DNA of 21,088 nt from Actinomycetota bacterium (GTDB lineage Bacteria > Actinomycetota > Thermoleophilia > Gaiellales > Gaiellaceae). The notes beneath the pieces were generated by a model that was not told the DNA's origin, made no database searches, and saw nothing but the letters and a program-made list of their open reading frames with translations. Below, piece after piece: positions 14,172-19,655 of the stretch (positions within the stretch are counted from its first letter, which is position 1; every line of letters starts with the position of its first letter). The position numbers were made by a program, and so were the translations under genes. Location: assembly GCA_013812265.1 (NCBI GenBank), contig JACCTQ010000047.1:1-21088 (forward strand), given 5' to 3'.

Positions 14172-14569
14172 TAGGCCCCTTCGTCAACGACGGGCGGCTC
14201 GAGCCGGGCTTGTGGCTCAGAGCCACAAACCCTTCTGACATCGGGCTCGGGCAGCTCTAGCGAGTCTCGCTCGACAACCTCTCTCGCCTTCGCGAGGCTG
14301 GCGAGCGCCGCCTCGACATCCACGCCGCGGTACTCGGGTGCGAAAGGGCCGAGCCGCCGGGCGGCCTTCTCGAGCTGCCGCGTGCAGCCCGTCCGATTGC
14401 CCCGGCCCGCCTGGTACCAGGCCACCGCGACGTGCACGAGGCCCTGGAAGAAGGCCTTCTCGGACGGTGCAGCTGCACGCCACGCGTCCTCGAGCACCTC
14501 GTGCGCGGCGAAGTACTCGTCGCGACGTATCAGGTCGAGGCCATGGGACAGGCTGTCGTCGATCGTCAT
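14171..14569 (-). CDS. DUF309 domain protein
   Basis: A 132-residue all-helical cytosolic protein. The DUF309 signature is plain: LIRRDEYFAAHEVLEDAWRAA, then KAFFQGLVHVAVAWYQAGRGNRTGCTRQLEKAARRL, then a third helix pair. The His and Glu residues of the HEVLEDAWR and FQGLVHVA helices suggest a ligand or metal site, but function is unknown for the family. The C-terminal 20 or so residues (RRVCGSEPQARLEPPVVDEGA) are unlike the family and are encoded by palindrome copy 2, so the tail was probably acquired or rewritten by the repeat. The ATG start at 14567-14569 is divergent from the receiver-like gene; no ribosome site is evident. Confidence 0.85.
   Translation of the reverse strand: MTIDDSLSHGLDLIRRDEYFAAHEVLEDAWRAAAPSEKAFFQGLVHVAVAWYQAGRGNRTGCTRQLEKAARRLGPFAPEYRGVDVEAALASLAKAREVVERDSLELPEPDVRRVCGSEPQARLEPPVVDEGA
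14206..14232. repeat. Palindromic element, copy 2 (inside the DUF309 3' end)
   Basis: The inner arms TTGTGGCTC (14210-14218) and GAGCCACAA (14220-14228) are centred on A, with outer GGG/CCC pairs at 14206-14208 and 14230-14232. The 20-base core is identical to copy 1 and in the same orientation, 66 bases apart. Read on the minus strand it encodes VCGSEPQ near the DUF309 C-terminus. Confidence 0.75.
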
Positions 14570-14588
14570 CTCGGTGTGGAAAACCGTA

Positions 14589-14617
14589 TTGGAGCCGCGC
14601 GGCTACCGTGTTACTCT
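14589..14617 (+). promoter_or_regulatory. Promoter of the receiver-like/ferredoxin operon
   Basis: A -35-like TTGGAG (14589-14594) and a -10 TACTCT (14612-14617) are separated by 17 bases. The -10 ends six bases before GTG 14624. This is the most complete promoter in the window and again leaves no room for a leader. Confidence 0.6.
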
Positions 14618-14623
14618 CCACGC

Positions 14624-14947
14624 GTGGCGACGATCCTGCTGGCGGGGGTCGATCTGTATTTCCGCGCCAAACTCGAGGCGCTGCTACCGGGTCACCACTT
14701 CGTCACCACGGACAGCATCGACCAGCCGGAGCTGGTGATCACGGACATCGCACGGGTCGACCCGGACGAGGTCGCGGACGCGTATCCCGACATCCCCATA
14801 CTCGGGTTCGCGAACCACGCGGACACCGCGGGGCTGCGCGCGGCCCACGCAGCCGGCTTCGATCAGGTGATCGCCAAAGCGGCCCTGAACGAGCGAGCCC
14901 CGCAACTCGTGGAGGAGCTGATCGCCCCGGTAGACTCGGGCCCGTGA
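14624..14947 (+). CDS. Stand-alone receiver-like protein with degenerate active site (107 aa)
   Basis: A short alpha/beta protein with the rhythm of a CheY receiver: TILLAGVDLYFRAKLEALL (strand 1, helix 1), ELVITDIARVDPDEV (strand 3), IPILGFANHADTAGLRAAHAAGFDQVIAKAALNE (strands 4 and 5). D41 sits where the phosphoacceptor would be and K85 where the conserved Lys would be. The acidic pair is reduced to one residue (D10), and the Thr/Ser after strand 4 is Ala (GFAN). It is also shorter than a standard receiver, with strand 2 and helix 2 compressed. No output domain is present. It is probably a pseudo-receiver or protein-interaction module. The stop overlaps the ferredoxin GTG, and the last codons contain the ferredoxin -10. 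Confidence 0.75.
   Translation: MATILLAGVDLYFRAKLEALLPGHHFVTTDSIDQPELVITDIARVDPDEVADAYPDIPILGFANHADTAGLRAAHAAGFDQVIAKAALNERAPQLVEELIAPVDSGP
14931..14936 (+). promoter_or_regulatory. fdxA: TAGACT -10 element inside the upstream gene, for the ferredoxin
   Basis: TAGACT ends seven bases before the ferredoxin GTG 14944. It lies within the last codons of the receiver-like gene, so the ferredoxin may be made both from the operon transcript and from its own leaderless mRNA. Confidence 0.5.
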
Positions 14948-15249
14948 CGTACATCATCGCCGAGCCCTGCATCGACATCAAAGACCGCTCCTGCGTCGAC
15001 GTCTGCCCGGTCGACTGCATCCACGAGGCCGACCGCATCCTGGTCATCGACCCGGAGGAGTGCATCGACTGCGGCGCCTGCGAGCCGGAGTGCCCGGTGG
15101 AGGCGATTTTTCCGGAGGACGCCCTGCCGGACAAGTGGGAGCCGTTCGTCAAGATCAACTACGCCTATAGCGAAGGCTTCGACGTCGTGAACTCCCTCAC
15201 GAACGAGTACGCGACGGAGCACAACGTCCAGAATCCACCACTGGAATAG
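14944..15249 (+). CDS. fdxA: 7Fe ferredoxin ([3Fe-4S][4Fe-4S]), FdxA type
   Basis: A 101-residue electron carrier. The N-terminus MTYIIAEPCIDIKDRSCVDVCPVDCIHEADRILVI closely follows mycobacterial FdxA. Cysteines are C9, C17, C21, C25, then C40, C43, C46, C50 in ECIDCGACEPECPVEAI. By family precedent C9, C17 and C50 hold a [3Fe-4S] cluster, and C21, C40, C43 and C46 hold a [4Fe-4S] cluster. The C-terminal extension KWEPFVKINYAYSEGFDVVNSL is also usual. Starting at GTG 14944 gives the exact family N-terminus. The gene overlaps the receiver-like gene by four bases and is followed two bases later by the VOC gene. It could supply electrons to the FAD oxidoreductase downstream, which is inference from the operon. 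Confidence 0.95.
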   Translation: MTYIIAEPCIDIKDRSCVDVCPVDCIHEADRILVIDPEECIDCGACEPECPVEAIFPEDALPDKWEPFVKINYAYSEGFDVVNSLTNEYATEHNVQNPPLE

Positions 15250-15251
15250 CG

Positions 15252-15947
15252 TTGAACCCGAGAACGCTGGATCATGTGGCCCTCTGGGTCGAGGATCGCG
15301 ACAGGATCGCCGACTTCGTCACGAGACATCTCGGCATGCACGTGATCGACCGCACGGAGCGCTTCACGCTCGTCGGCGCGGACGCGAGGCGGGGCAAGCT
15401 CACGCTCTTCGCCGCCGACGGCCCACGGCAACAAGGCGCGCTCAAGCACGTGGGCTTCCGCGTCTCCGACCTCGACCGTGCTCTCGACGGGATACCGAAG
15501 TCGGACATCAAGCGGGTCGACGGTCGGGCCTACTTCCAGCTCGGCGAAGGCCTGAGCCTTGCCCTGGTCGAGGCTCCCACCGACTCCGAGGTCGATCTCG
15601 ATCACGCAGCGCTGTACTCCGCCGACCCGGAGACGACCGCGGAGCAGTACGAGCGGCTCGGTTTTCGGCCGTCAACACCGGGCGCCTCGGGGGTGCCGCG
15701 CGTGGAGGTCGGCGGCGCCTGGGTGGAGTTCCACCAGGGCGACCCGAGCGCCAGGGACAAACCTCTCCTCAATCACCTCGCCGTGCTGGTCGACTCGGCG
15801 CAGGAGCACATCGAGGAGGCGAAGACGCTCGGCATCGAGATCGACGACATCGTCGACGCCGAGAACACCTACGCCGTCTTTCTGCGCGGGCCCGAAGGCG
15901 TTCGCGTCGAGTACGTGGAGCACAAGCCCACGTTCTCTCTCGTCTGA
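15252..15947 (+). CDS. Two-domain VOC (glyoxalase/dioxygenase fold) protein
   Basis: A 231-residue protein with two vicinal-oxygen-chelate domains. The first begins TLDHVALWVEDRDRIADFVTRHLGMHVIDRTERFTLVG and the second DLDHAALYSADPETTAEQYERLGF. Later candidate metal ligands are NHLAVLV and VRVEYVEHK. VOC proteins include extradiol dioxygenases, glyoxalases and resistance proteins; nothing here fixes the substrate. The start must be TTG 15252, two bases after the ferredoxin stop, because the first beta-strand starts within five residues. The stop TGA appears to be shared with a CTG start for the next gene (CTGA). Confidence 0.85.
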   Translation: MNPRTLDHVALWVEDRDRIADFVTRHLGMHVIDRTERFTLVGADARRGKLTLFAADGPRQQGALKHVGFRVSDLDRALDGIPKSDIKRVDGRAYFQLGEGLSLALVEAPTDSEVDLDHAALYSADPETTAEQYERLGFRPSTPGASGVPRVEVGGAWVEFHQGDPSARDKPLLNHLAVLVDSAQEHIEEAKTLGIEIDDIVDAENTYAVFLRGPEGVRVEYVEHKPTFSLV

Positions 15948-17041
15948 GCTCACTCGCGATCTGGGGCGGCGGGATGGCCGGGCTCTGCGCCGCGGCACGG
16001 GCGCGGGAGCTCGGAGGGCGGCCGGTCGTCTTCGAGAAGGGATCGCGCCCCGGGGGCTCGATGCGCATCTCGAGCTGCGTCATCTGGCGCTACCGGACGT
16101 TCGAGCGCTTCCGCGCAGAGTGCCCGGGGGGCGACCCGTCACTGCAGCGGCAGGTGTTCGAGCACCTGGACGACGGGCTGGACTGGCTCGAGTCGCTGGG
16201 GGTCGACGTCGTTTACCGGGAGACCGGAAACGAGTTGACGACCGGTGTCCGCTTCGAGCCGGAGTCGCTCACGGAGGCGTTGGTGCGGGGAGCCGGCGAG
16301 GTCCGCCTCGAAGCATCGGCAGCACCATCCGCCGACGAGGCCGTGATCCTGGCGACCGGGGGCTTCCAGGGGAACCCCGCGCTCGTCGCGGAGTACGTTG
16401 CTCCCGCCGCCCCACTCAGCCTGCGAGCGAACCGGTGGAGCACCGGCGCCGGGCTCGGCGCCGGGCTCGAGCGTGGAGCGACGCTCTCTGGCGGCATGGG
16501 GGAGTTCTACGGACGCAACATGCCCGACGCGGACGTCTCGGAGCACGCATTCGTGACGGCGGCCCAGCTGTACGCCCGACATGCCCTTGTCCTGAACGAG
16601 CATGGCCACGAGTTTCTCCGGCAGCCGGTCTCGTGGTCCGAGACCGAAGTGGTGCAGGCGACCGCGCAGCAGCCGGGCGCATCGGCCTGGTACCTCGTGA
16701 CCGATGAAGCGCTACGGGAGCGCGTGCGGGGACGGACGGTCAGCGACATGGTCGCGACCGCCGAGGCGGCCGGAGGGACTGTCCTGAACCCGTGTGACCT
16801 GCCCTTTCCGACCCCGGCCGGCCTGGTCAGGGGCGTGCGTGTTCGAGCGGCGATTACTCACACGATCGGCGGGCTTCGCATCGACGAACGCGCCCGTGTC
16901 CTCGCCGGCGACGGCTCTCCGATCGAAGGGCTCTACGCCTGCGGCGCCGATGTCGGGGGTATCTCCACGGGGGGCTACGCCAGCGGCCTGGCCGCGGCGC
17001 TCGTGTTCGGGCGCATCGCTGCCGAGAATGCTCTCAGCTGA
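15944..17041 (+). CDS. FAD-dependent oxidoreductase (fumarate reductase/ketosteroid dehydrogenase-like), apparent CTG start
   Basis: From CTG 15944 the product is 365 residues and begins MSSLAIWGGGMAGLCAAARARELGGRPVVFEKG, a complete FAD Rossmann motif (GGGMAG, acidic FEK). The first ATG, at 15974, would remove that strand and part of the glycine motif, so it cannot be the true start. No ATG, GTG or TTG exists in frame between about 15899 and 15974. Other FAD_binding_2 features are PGGSMRIS, VILATGGFQGNPALV, THTIGGLRIDERARVL and the C-terminal IEGLYACGADVGGISTGGYASGLAAALVFGRIAAENAL. Family members reduce or dehydrogenate C=C bonds of carboxylic acids or steroids; the substrate here is unknown. 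It probably works with the upstream ferredoxin and VOC protein. Its 3' end overlaps the convergent small gene by eight bases. Confidence 0.88.
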   Translation: MSSLAIWGGGMAGLCAAARARELGGRPVVFEKGSRPGGSMRISSCVIWRYRTFERFRAECPGGDPSLQRQVFEHLDDGLDWLESLGVDVVYRETGNELTTGVRFEPESLTEALVRGAGEVRLEASAAPSADEAVILATGGFQGNPALVAEYVAPAAPLSLRANRWSTGAGLGAGLERGATLSGGMGEFYGRNMPDADVSEHAFVTAAQLYARHALVLNEHGHEFLRQPVSWSETEVVQATAQQPGASAWYLVTDEALRERVRGRTVSDMVATAEAAGGTVLNPCDLPFPTPAGLVRGVRVRAAITHTIGGLRIDERARVLAGDGSPIEGLYACGADVGGISTGGYASGLAAALVFGRIAAENALS

Positions 17042-17225
17042 GCGCCTGCGAGTACGCGCAGAGGCGCGCGTCGCCCGGCAGCGGAGAAGGCGCGATCTTC
17101 GTCACCCGCAGGCGGACGTCCTCGTCCTCGATCTCCGTGCCGACGTCCGGCGGCTCCCCGTCACGCTCGCGCAGCTGGTAACCGGTGGGCTTGGAGACGA
17201 AGAGGAGGTAAGTGGTCTTGGGCAC
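17034..17225 (-). CDS. Small conserved-looking hypothetical protein (63 aa)
   Basis: The protein begins MPKTTYLLFVSKPTGYQLRERDGEPPDVGTEIE and ends RVTKIAPSPLPGDARLCAYSQ, with no membrane segment. The shape suggests a compact beta-rich domain, as in short actinobacterial proteins annotated only as hypothetical. The GTG start at 17223-17225 is supported by a TAGACT element six bases upstream on this strand. It overlaps the 3' end of the FAD gene by eight bases on the opposite strand. The function is not recognised. Confidence 0.75.
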   Translation of the reverse strand: MPKTTYLLFVSKPTGYQLRERDGEPPDVGTEIEDEDVRLRVTKIAPSPLPGDARLCAYSQALS

Positions 17226-17231
17226 TCTCCG

Positions 17232-17237
17232 AGTCTA
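17232..17237 (-). promoter_or_regulatory. TAGACT -10 element, leaderless promoter of the 63-aa gene
   Basis: On the minus strand TAGACT ends six bases before the GTG at 17225. This places a promoter in the 105-base gap downstream of the radical SAM gene, so the small gene has its own transcript. Confidence 0.6.
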
Positions 17238-17294
17238 ACGAGCGGGTCGAGAGACAAGGTTCGCGTCAAGCGCCCACCGTGTCCGTCAATAGGG

Positions 17295-17321
17295 GATTGA
17301 TCGACGTTTTTGCGATCAATC
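17295..17321 (-). terminator. Putative terminator hairpin after the radical SAM gene
   Basis: GATTGATCG (17295-17303) and CGATCAATC (17313-17321) form a perfect 9-bp stem with a nine-base T-rich loop, nine bases after the radical SAM stop. There is no U-tract after the stem in either direction, so factor-independent termination is uncertain; an operator role is possible. Confidence 0.4.
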
Positions 17322-17330
17322 GCCGCCTGC

Positions 17331-18227
17331 TCAAAAAGTGAGCGTTAGCTGCTTCGGCTCGACTGGCGGAAAAAACCGCAATTTGCGGCGGTCTCTGACA
17401 TCGAACCGGCGGCGCAGCTCGCTCACGTGCTCGCGCACCGGCTGACTCTCCGCTCGCTTCAGGTAGGCGCGCCCGGCGTACAGGCGTTCGTACTGCTCGA
17501 TCTGCTCCGGCCAGTCTCGCGCCAGGTGCTCGAGGAAGTGCTCTCGCGTCCCGGGCCGCAGGTAGAGCAGGTTCGCCCACACGTGCGTGGCACCTGACTC
17601 GCGGGCGGCTCGGACGACCGCCGCCAGCTGCTCCGGCCGGTCCGAGACGCCGGGGAGGATGGGCGCCATCCCGACGCCGGCCTTGATGCCGGCCTCCACG
17701 AGCCGCCGAAGCGCGCGCAGCCGTTGCCGGGGGTGCGCCGTGCCGGGCTCGGTCTTCCGCCACACGTCGTCGTCGAGCGTGGGAACGGAGAAGACGACGC
17801 CCACGTCGGCCCGCCTCGAAGCCTCCTGGAGCACGTCGATGTCGCGCACGACCATCGGGCCGCGCGTGATCAGGCTGAACGGGTTTCGCGCCTCGGCAAG
17901 CACCTCGAGACAGCTCCTCGTTAGCCGGTACCGACCTTCGGCGGGCTGGTAAGGATCGGTGGCTGCGCCGATCGCGACCGAGTCGCGCTGCCAGGAGGGG
18001 CGGGCGAGCTCCCTGCGCAAGACCTCGGCCACGTTGGTCTTGACGCGGATCGTGCGTCCATACCTGTCGTCCGAGGGGCGATCCGCGCGCCGCTCGAACG
18101 CTCGCACGTAGCAGAACGTGCATCGGTGCGCGCAGCCCACATACGGGTTCAGCGACCAGTCGAAAGGCATGCCCGAGACCCGGTTGAGCGCCGTCCGGCA
18201 CGGCTTCTCCGAATAGGTCACCGCCAT
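17331..18227 (-). CDS. Radical SAM protein, Rv2578c-like (SPL-related)
   Basis: A 298-residue radical SAM enzyme. The cluster motif is CAHRCTFC (C32, C36, C39), preceded by NRVSGMPFDWSLNPYVGC, the signature of the Rv2578c/SplB-related group. Later motifs include GAATDPYQPAEGRYRLTRSCLEVL, ITRGPMVVRDIDVL and GVGMAPILPGVSD. The [4Fe-4S] cluster cleaves SAM to a 5'-deoxyadenosyl radical; the substrate of this family is not established, though relatives repair spore photoproduct. The start is placed at ATG 18225-18227 because a TAGACT -10 lies eight bases upstream. An ATG at 18272 would put the promoter and SOS box inside the gene. The LexA box sits in the promoter spacer, pointing to DNA-damage induction. 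Confidence 0.9.
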   Translation of the reverse strand: MAVTYSEKPCRTALNRVSGMPFDWSLNPYVGCAHRCTFCYVRAFERRADRPSDDRYGRTIRVKTNVAEVLRRELARPSWQRDSVAIGAATDPYQPAEGRYRLTRSCLEVLAEARNPFSLITRGPMVVRDIDVLQEASRRADVGVVFSVPTLDDDVWRKTEPGTAHPRQRLRALRRLVEAGIKAGVGMAPILPGVSDRPEQLAAVVRAARESGATHVWANLLYLRPGTREHFLEHLARDWPEQIEQYERLYAGRAYLKRAESQPVREHVSELRRRFDVRDRRKLRFFPPVEPKQLTLTF

Positions 18228-18235
18228 GCCGGCGA

Positions 18236-18241
18236 AGTCTA
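18236..18241 (-). promoter_or_regulatory. TAGACT -10 element of the radical SAM gene
   Basis: On the minus strand TAGACT ends eight bases before ATG 18227. A TCGACG -35-like hexamer lies 18 bases upstream; the space between the two hexamers is filled by the SOS box. Confidence 0.6.
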
Positions 18242-18258
18242 GCGAACGTATGTTCGCT
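18241..18258. promoter_or_regulatory. LexA-binding SOS box
   Basis: The 16-base core GCGAACGTATGTTCGC (18242-18257) matches the Gram-positive LexA consensus CGAACNNNNGTTCG at every fixed position, and the arms extend to 7 bp (AGCGAAC/GTTCGCT). It occupies the spacer of the radical SAM promoter on the minus strand. It also lies about where a -35 would be for the TATACT at 18276 on the plus strand. LexA bound here would block transcription of the radical SAM gene, and perhaps of the CNNM gene. Confidence 0.8.
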
Positions 18259-18275
18259 GCGTCGAGCAGCATCGC

Positions 18276-18281
18276 TATACT
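18276..18281 (+). promoter_or_regulatory. Putative -10 (TATACT) for the CNNM/CorC gene
   Basis: TATACT is five of six to the consensus and lies 59 bases before GTG 18341, giving a leader of about 50 bases, unlike the leaderless genes in the window. The -35 region would overlap the SOS box. Confidence 0.4.
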
Positions 18282-18320
18282 CGTCCCACCACATTGGACG
18301 ACGACCTCCCGCCTAGTACC

Positions 18321-18343
18321 CGCGCCCCGGAGAGCGGGGCGTG
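18321..18343 (+). promoter_or_regulatory. Hairpin enclosing the ribosome site and GTG start of the CNNM gene
   Basis: CGCCCCG (18323-18329), loop GAGAG, CGGGGCG (18335-18341) is a perfect 7-bp stem. It is extendable by a G-U and a C-G pair to 18321-18343. The purine-rich GGAGAG (18329-18334), the only Shine-Dalgarno candidate for GTG 18341, is in the loop, and the start codon is in the stem. It could restrain translation. Confidence 0.4.
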
Positions 18344-19645
18344 ACGATCACCTTCCAGATCCTCGCCGTTCTCGCGATCGTCTTGGCGAACGCGTTCTTC
18401 GTGGCTGCCGAGTACTCGCTCGTCACGGCACGACGGAGCCGCCTGAACGAGCTCGCGGCCGCCGGAAGCCGCCGGGCGAGGATCGCCCTCAGAATCATGG
18501 ACAGCCCGATCCGGTTCATCGGCACGGTTCAGCTCGGAATCACGGTCTTCTCGATCCTGCTCGGGGCGGTGGGCGAGCCGATCGTGGAGCATTGGCTCGA
18601 CGGACCCGTGGCCACCACCGTCGCCTTCCTGATCGCCTTCACCGTCGTCACGTACCTCCACGTGACGCTCGGCGAGCTCGTGCCGAAGGCGATCGCCTTG
18701 ACGAAGAACGAGCAAACGGCGCTCTGGGTTGCCCTGCCGGTCGAGGCGTTCTTCCTCGCGACGTACCCGATCGTGTGGTTCCTCCAGGAGTCGTCGAACG
18801 CGTTCACGCGTCTGTTCGGGATCAGGCCGGCCCCGGCGGGCATCGTCGCCCACAGCGAGGCGGACATTCGCATGATCGTGGCCGCGGCGGAGGACACCGG
18901 CACGATCGAGCAGGTGGAAGAAGAGATGCTCTACAAGGTCTTCGACTTCGCGGACAAGGAAGTCAACGAGGTGATGGTGCCGCGGCCCCAGGTGATCGCG
19001 GTCTCCGTACAGCTTCCGGCCGCGGAGTGCCTGGCCGCCGTCATCGATTCTCCGTACACGCGCTACCCTGCCTATCGCGGCTCCCTCGACGACGTCGCCG
19101 GCGTTCTGCATGTGCGCGACCTCTTCTCGGCGCTCTACGGCCGTGGGATCGAGAACGTCGAGATCGCCTCGCTGCTTCGCCCGGCGTACGTCGTTCCCGA
19201 GACGAAAGACCTCGGCGCGCTGCTCGCCGAGTTTCGCCGGACGAACCAGCACATGGCGATCGTCGTGGACGAGTACGGGGCCATGCAGGGCATCGTGACC
19301 CTCGAGGACCTGCTCGAGGAGATCGTCGGCGAGATCGAGGACGAGTACGACCTGCCGGACGAGTCGGTTCAGCGCCTCGACGACAGCCGGATAAGGATCA
19401 GCGGCACGTTCCCGATCGACGACTTCAACGAGCAGTTCGAGCAGGAGCTACCGGTCGAGGACTACCACACCGTCGCCGGCTTCGTCTTCGGCCAGCTCGG
19501 GCGGGCGCCTGAGGAGGGCGACAAAATCGTGTGGGACGGGCTCGAGTTCGACGTGACGCAGGTGGAGGGCGCGCGCATAGAACGTCTGGAAGTGCAGTTC
19601 GGCGAGCCTGACTCGAGCGCCGGGCCCGAACGGGTCGCGGGATAG
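18341..19645 (+). CDS. CNNM/HlyC-CorC family membrane protein with CBS domains
   Basis: A 434-residue protein. The DUF21/CNNM transmembrane domain occupies about residues 1-190 (ILAVLAIVLANAFFVAAEYSLVTARRSRLNELAAAGS; FIGTVQLGITVFSILLGAVGEP; TYLHVTLGELVPKAIAL). A CBS pair spans about 205-335, marked by VNEVMVPRPQVIAV, YTRYPAYRGSLDDVAGVLHVRDLF and AIVVDEYGAMQGIVTLEDLLEEIVGEIEDEYD. The C-terminal CorC/HlyC domain is about 345-425 (RISGTFPIDDFNEQFEQELP...AGFVFGQLGRAPEEGD). Relatives move or sense Mg2+ and Co2+; CBS domains bind adenine nucleotides. GTG 18341 has GGAGAG six bases upstream inside a hairpin loop. The divergent promoter shares the SOS box region. Confidence 0.93.
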   Translation: MTITFQILAVLAIVLANAFFVAAEYSLVTARRSRLNELAAAGSRRARIALRIMDSPIRFIGTVQLGITVFSILLGAVGEPIVEHWLDGPVATTVAFLIAFTVVTYLHVTLGELVPKAIALTKNEQTALWVALPVEAFFLATYPIVWFLQESSNAFTRLFGIRPAPAGIVAHSEADIRMIVAAAEDTGTIEQVEEEMLYKVFDFADKEVNEVMVPRPQVIAVSVQLPAAECLAAVIDSPYTRYPAYRGSLDDVAGVLHVRDLFSALYGRGIENVEIASLLRPAYVVPETKDLGALLAEFRRTNQHMAIVVDEYGAMQGIVTLEDLLEEIVGEIEDEYDLPDESVQRLDDSRIRISGTFPIDDFNEQFEQELPVEDYHTVAGFVFGQLGRAPEEGDKIVWDGLEFDVTQVEGARIERLEVQFGEPDSSAGPERVAG

Positions 19646-19655
19646 CGGCCGCGAG

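Noticed and set aside
15974..17041. ATG 15974 as the start of the FAD oxidoreductase
   Set aside because: It cuts into the GGGMAG dinucleotide-binding motif and removes the first beta strand.
18228..18272. Upstream ATG for the radical SAM gene adding 15 residues
   Set aside because: It would put the -10 and the SOS box inside the coding sequence, and the family N-terminus fits ATG 18227.
17266..18294. 342-codon minus-strand frame overlapping the radical SAM gene
   Set aside because: It is a second phase of the same strand. The true phase has CxxxCxxC and conserved motifs.
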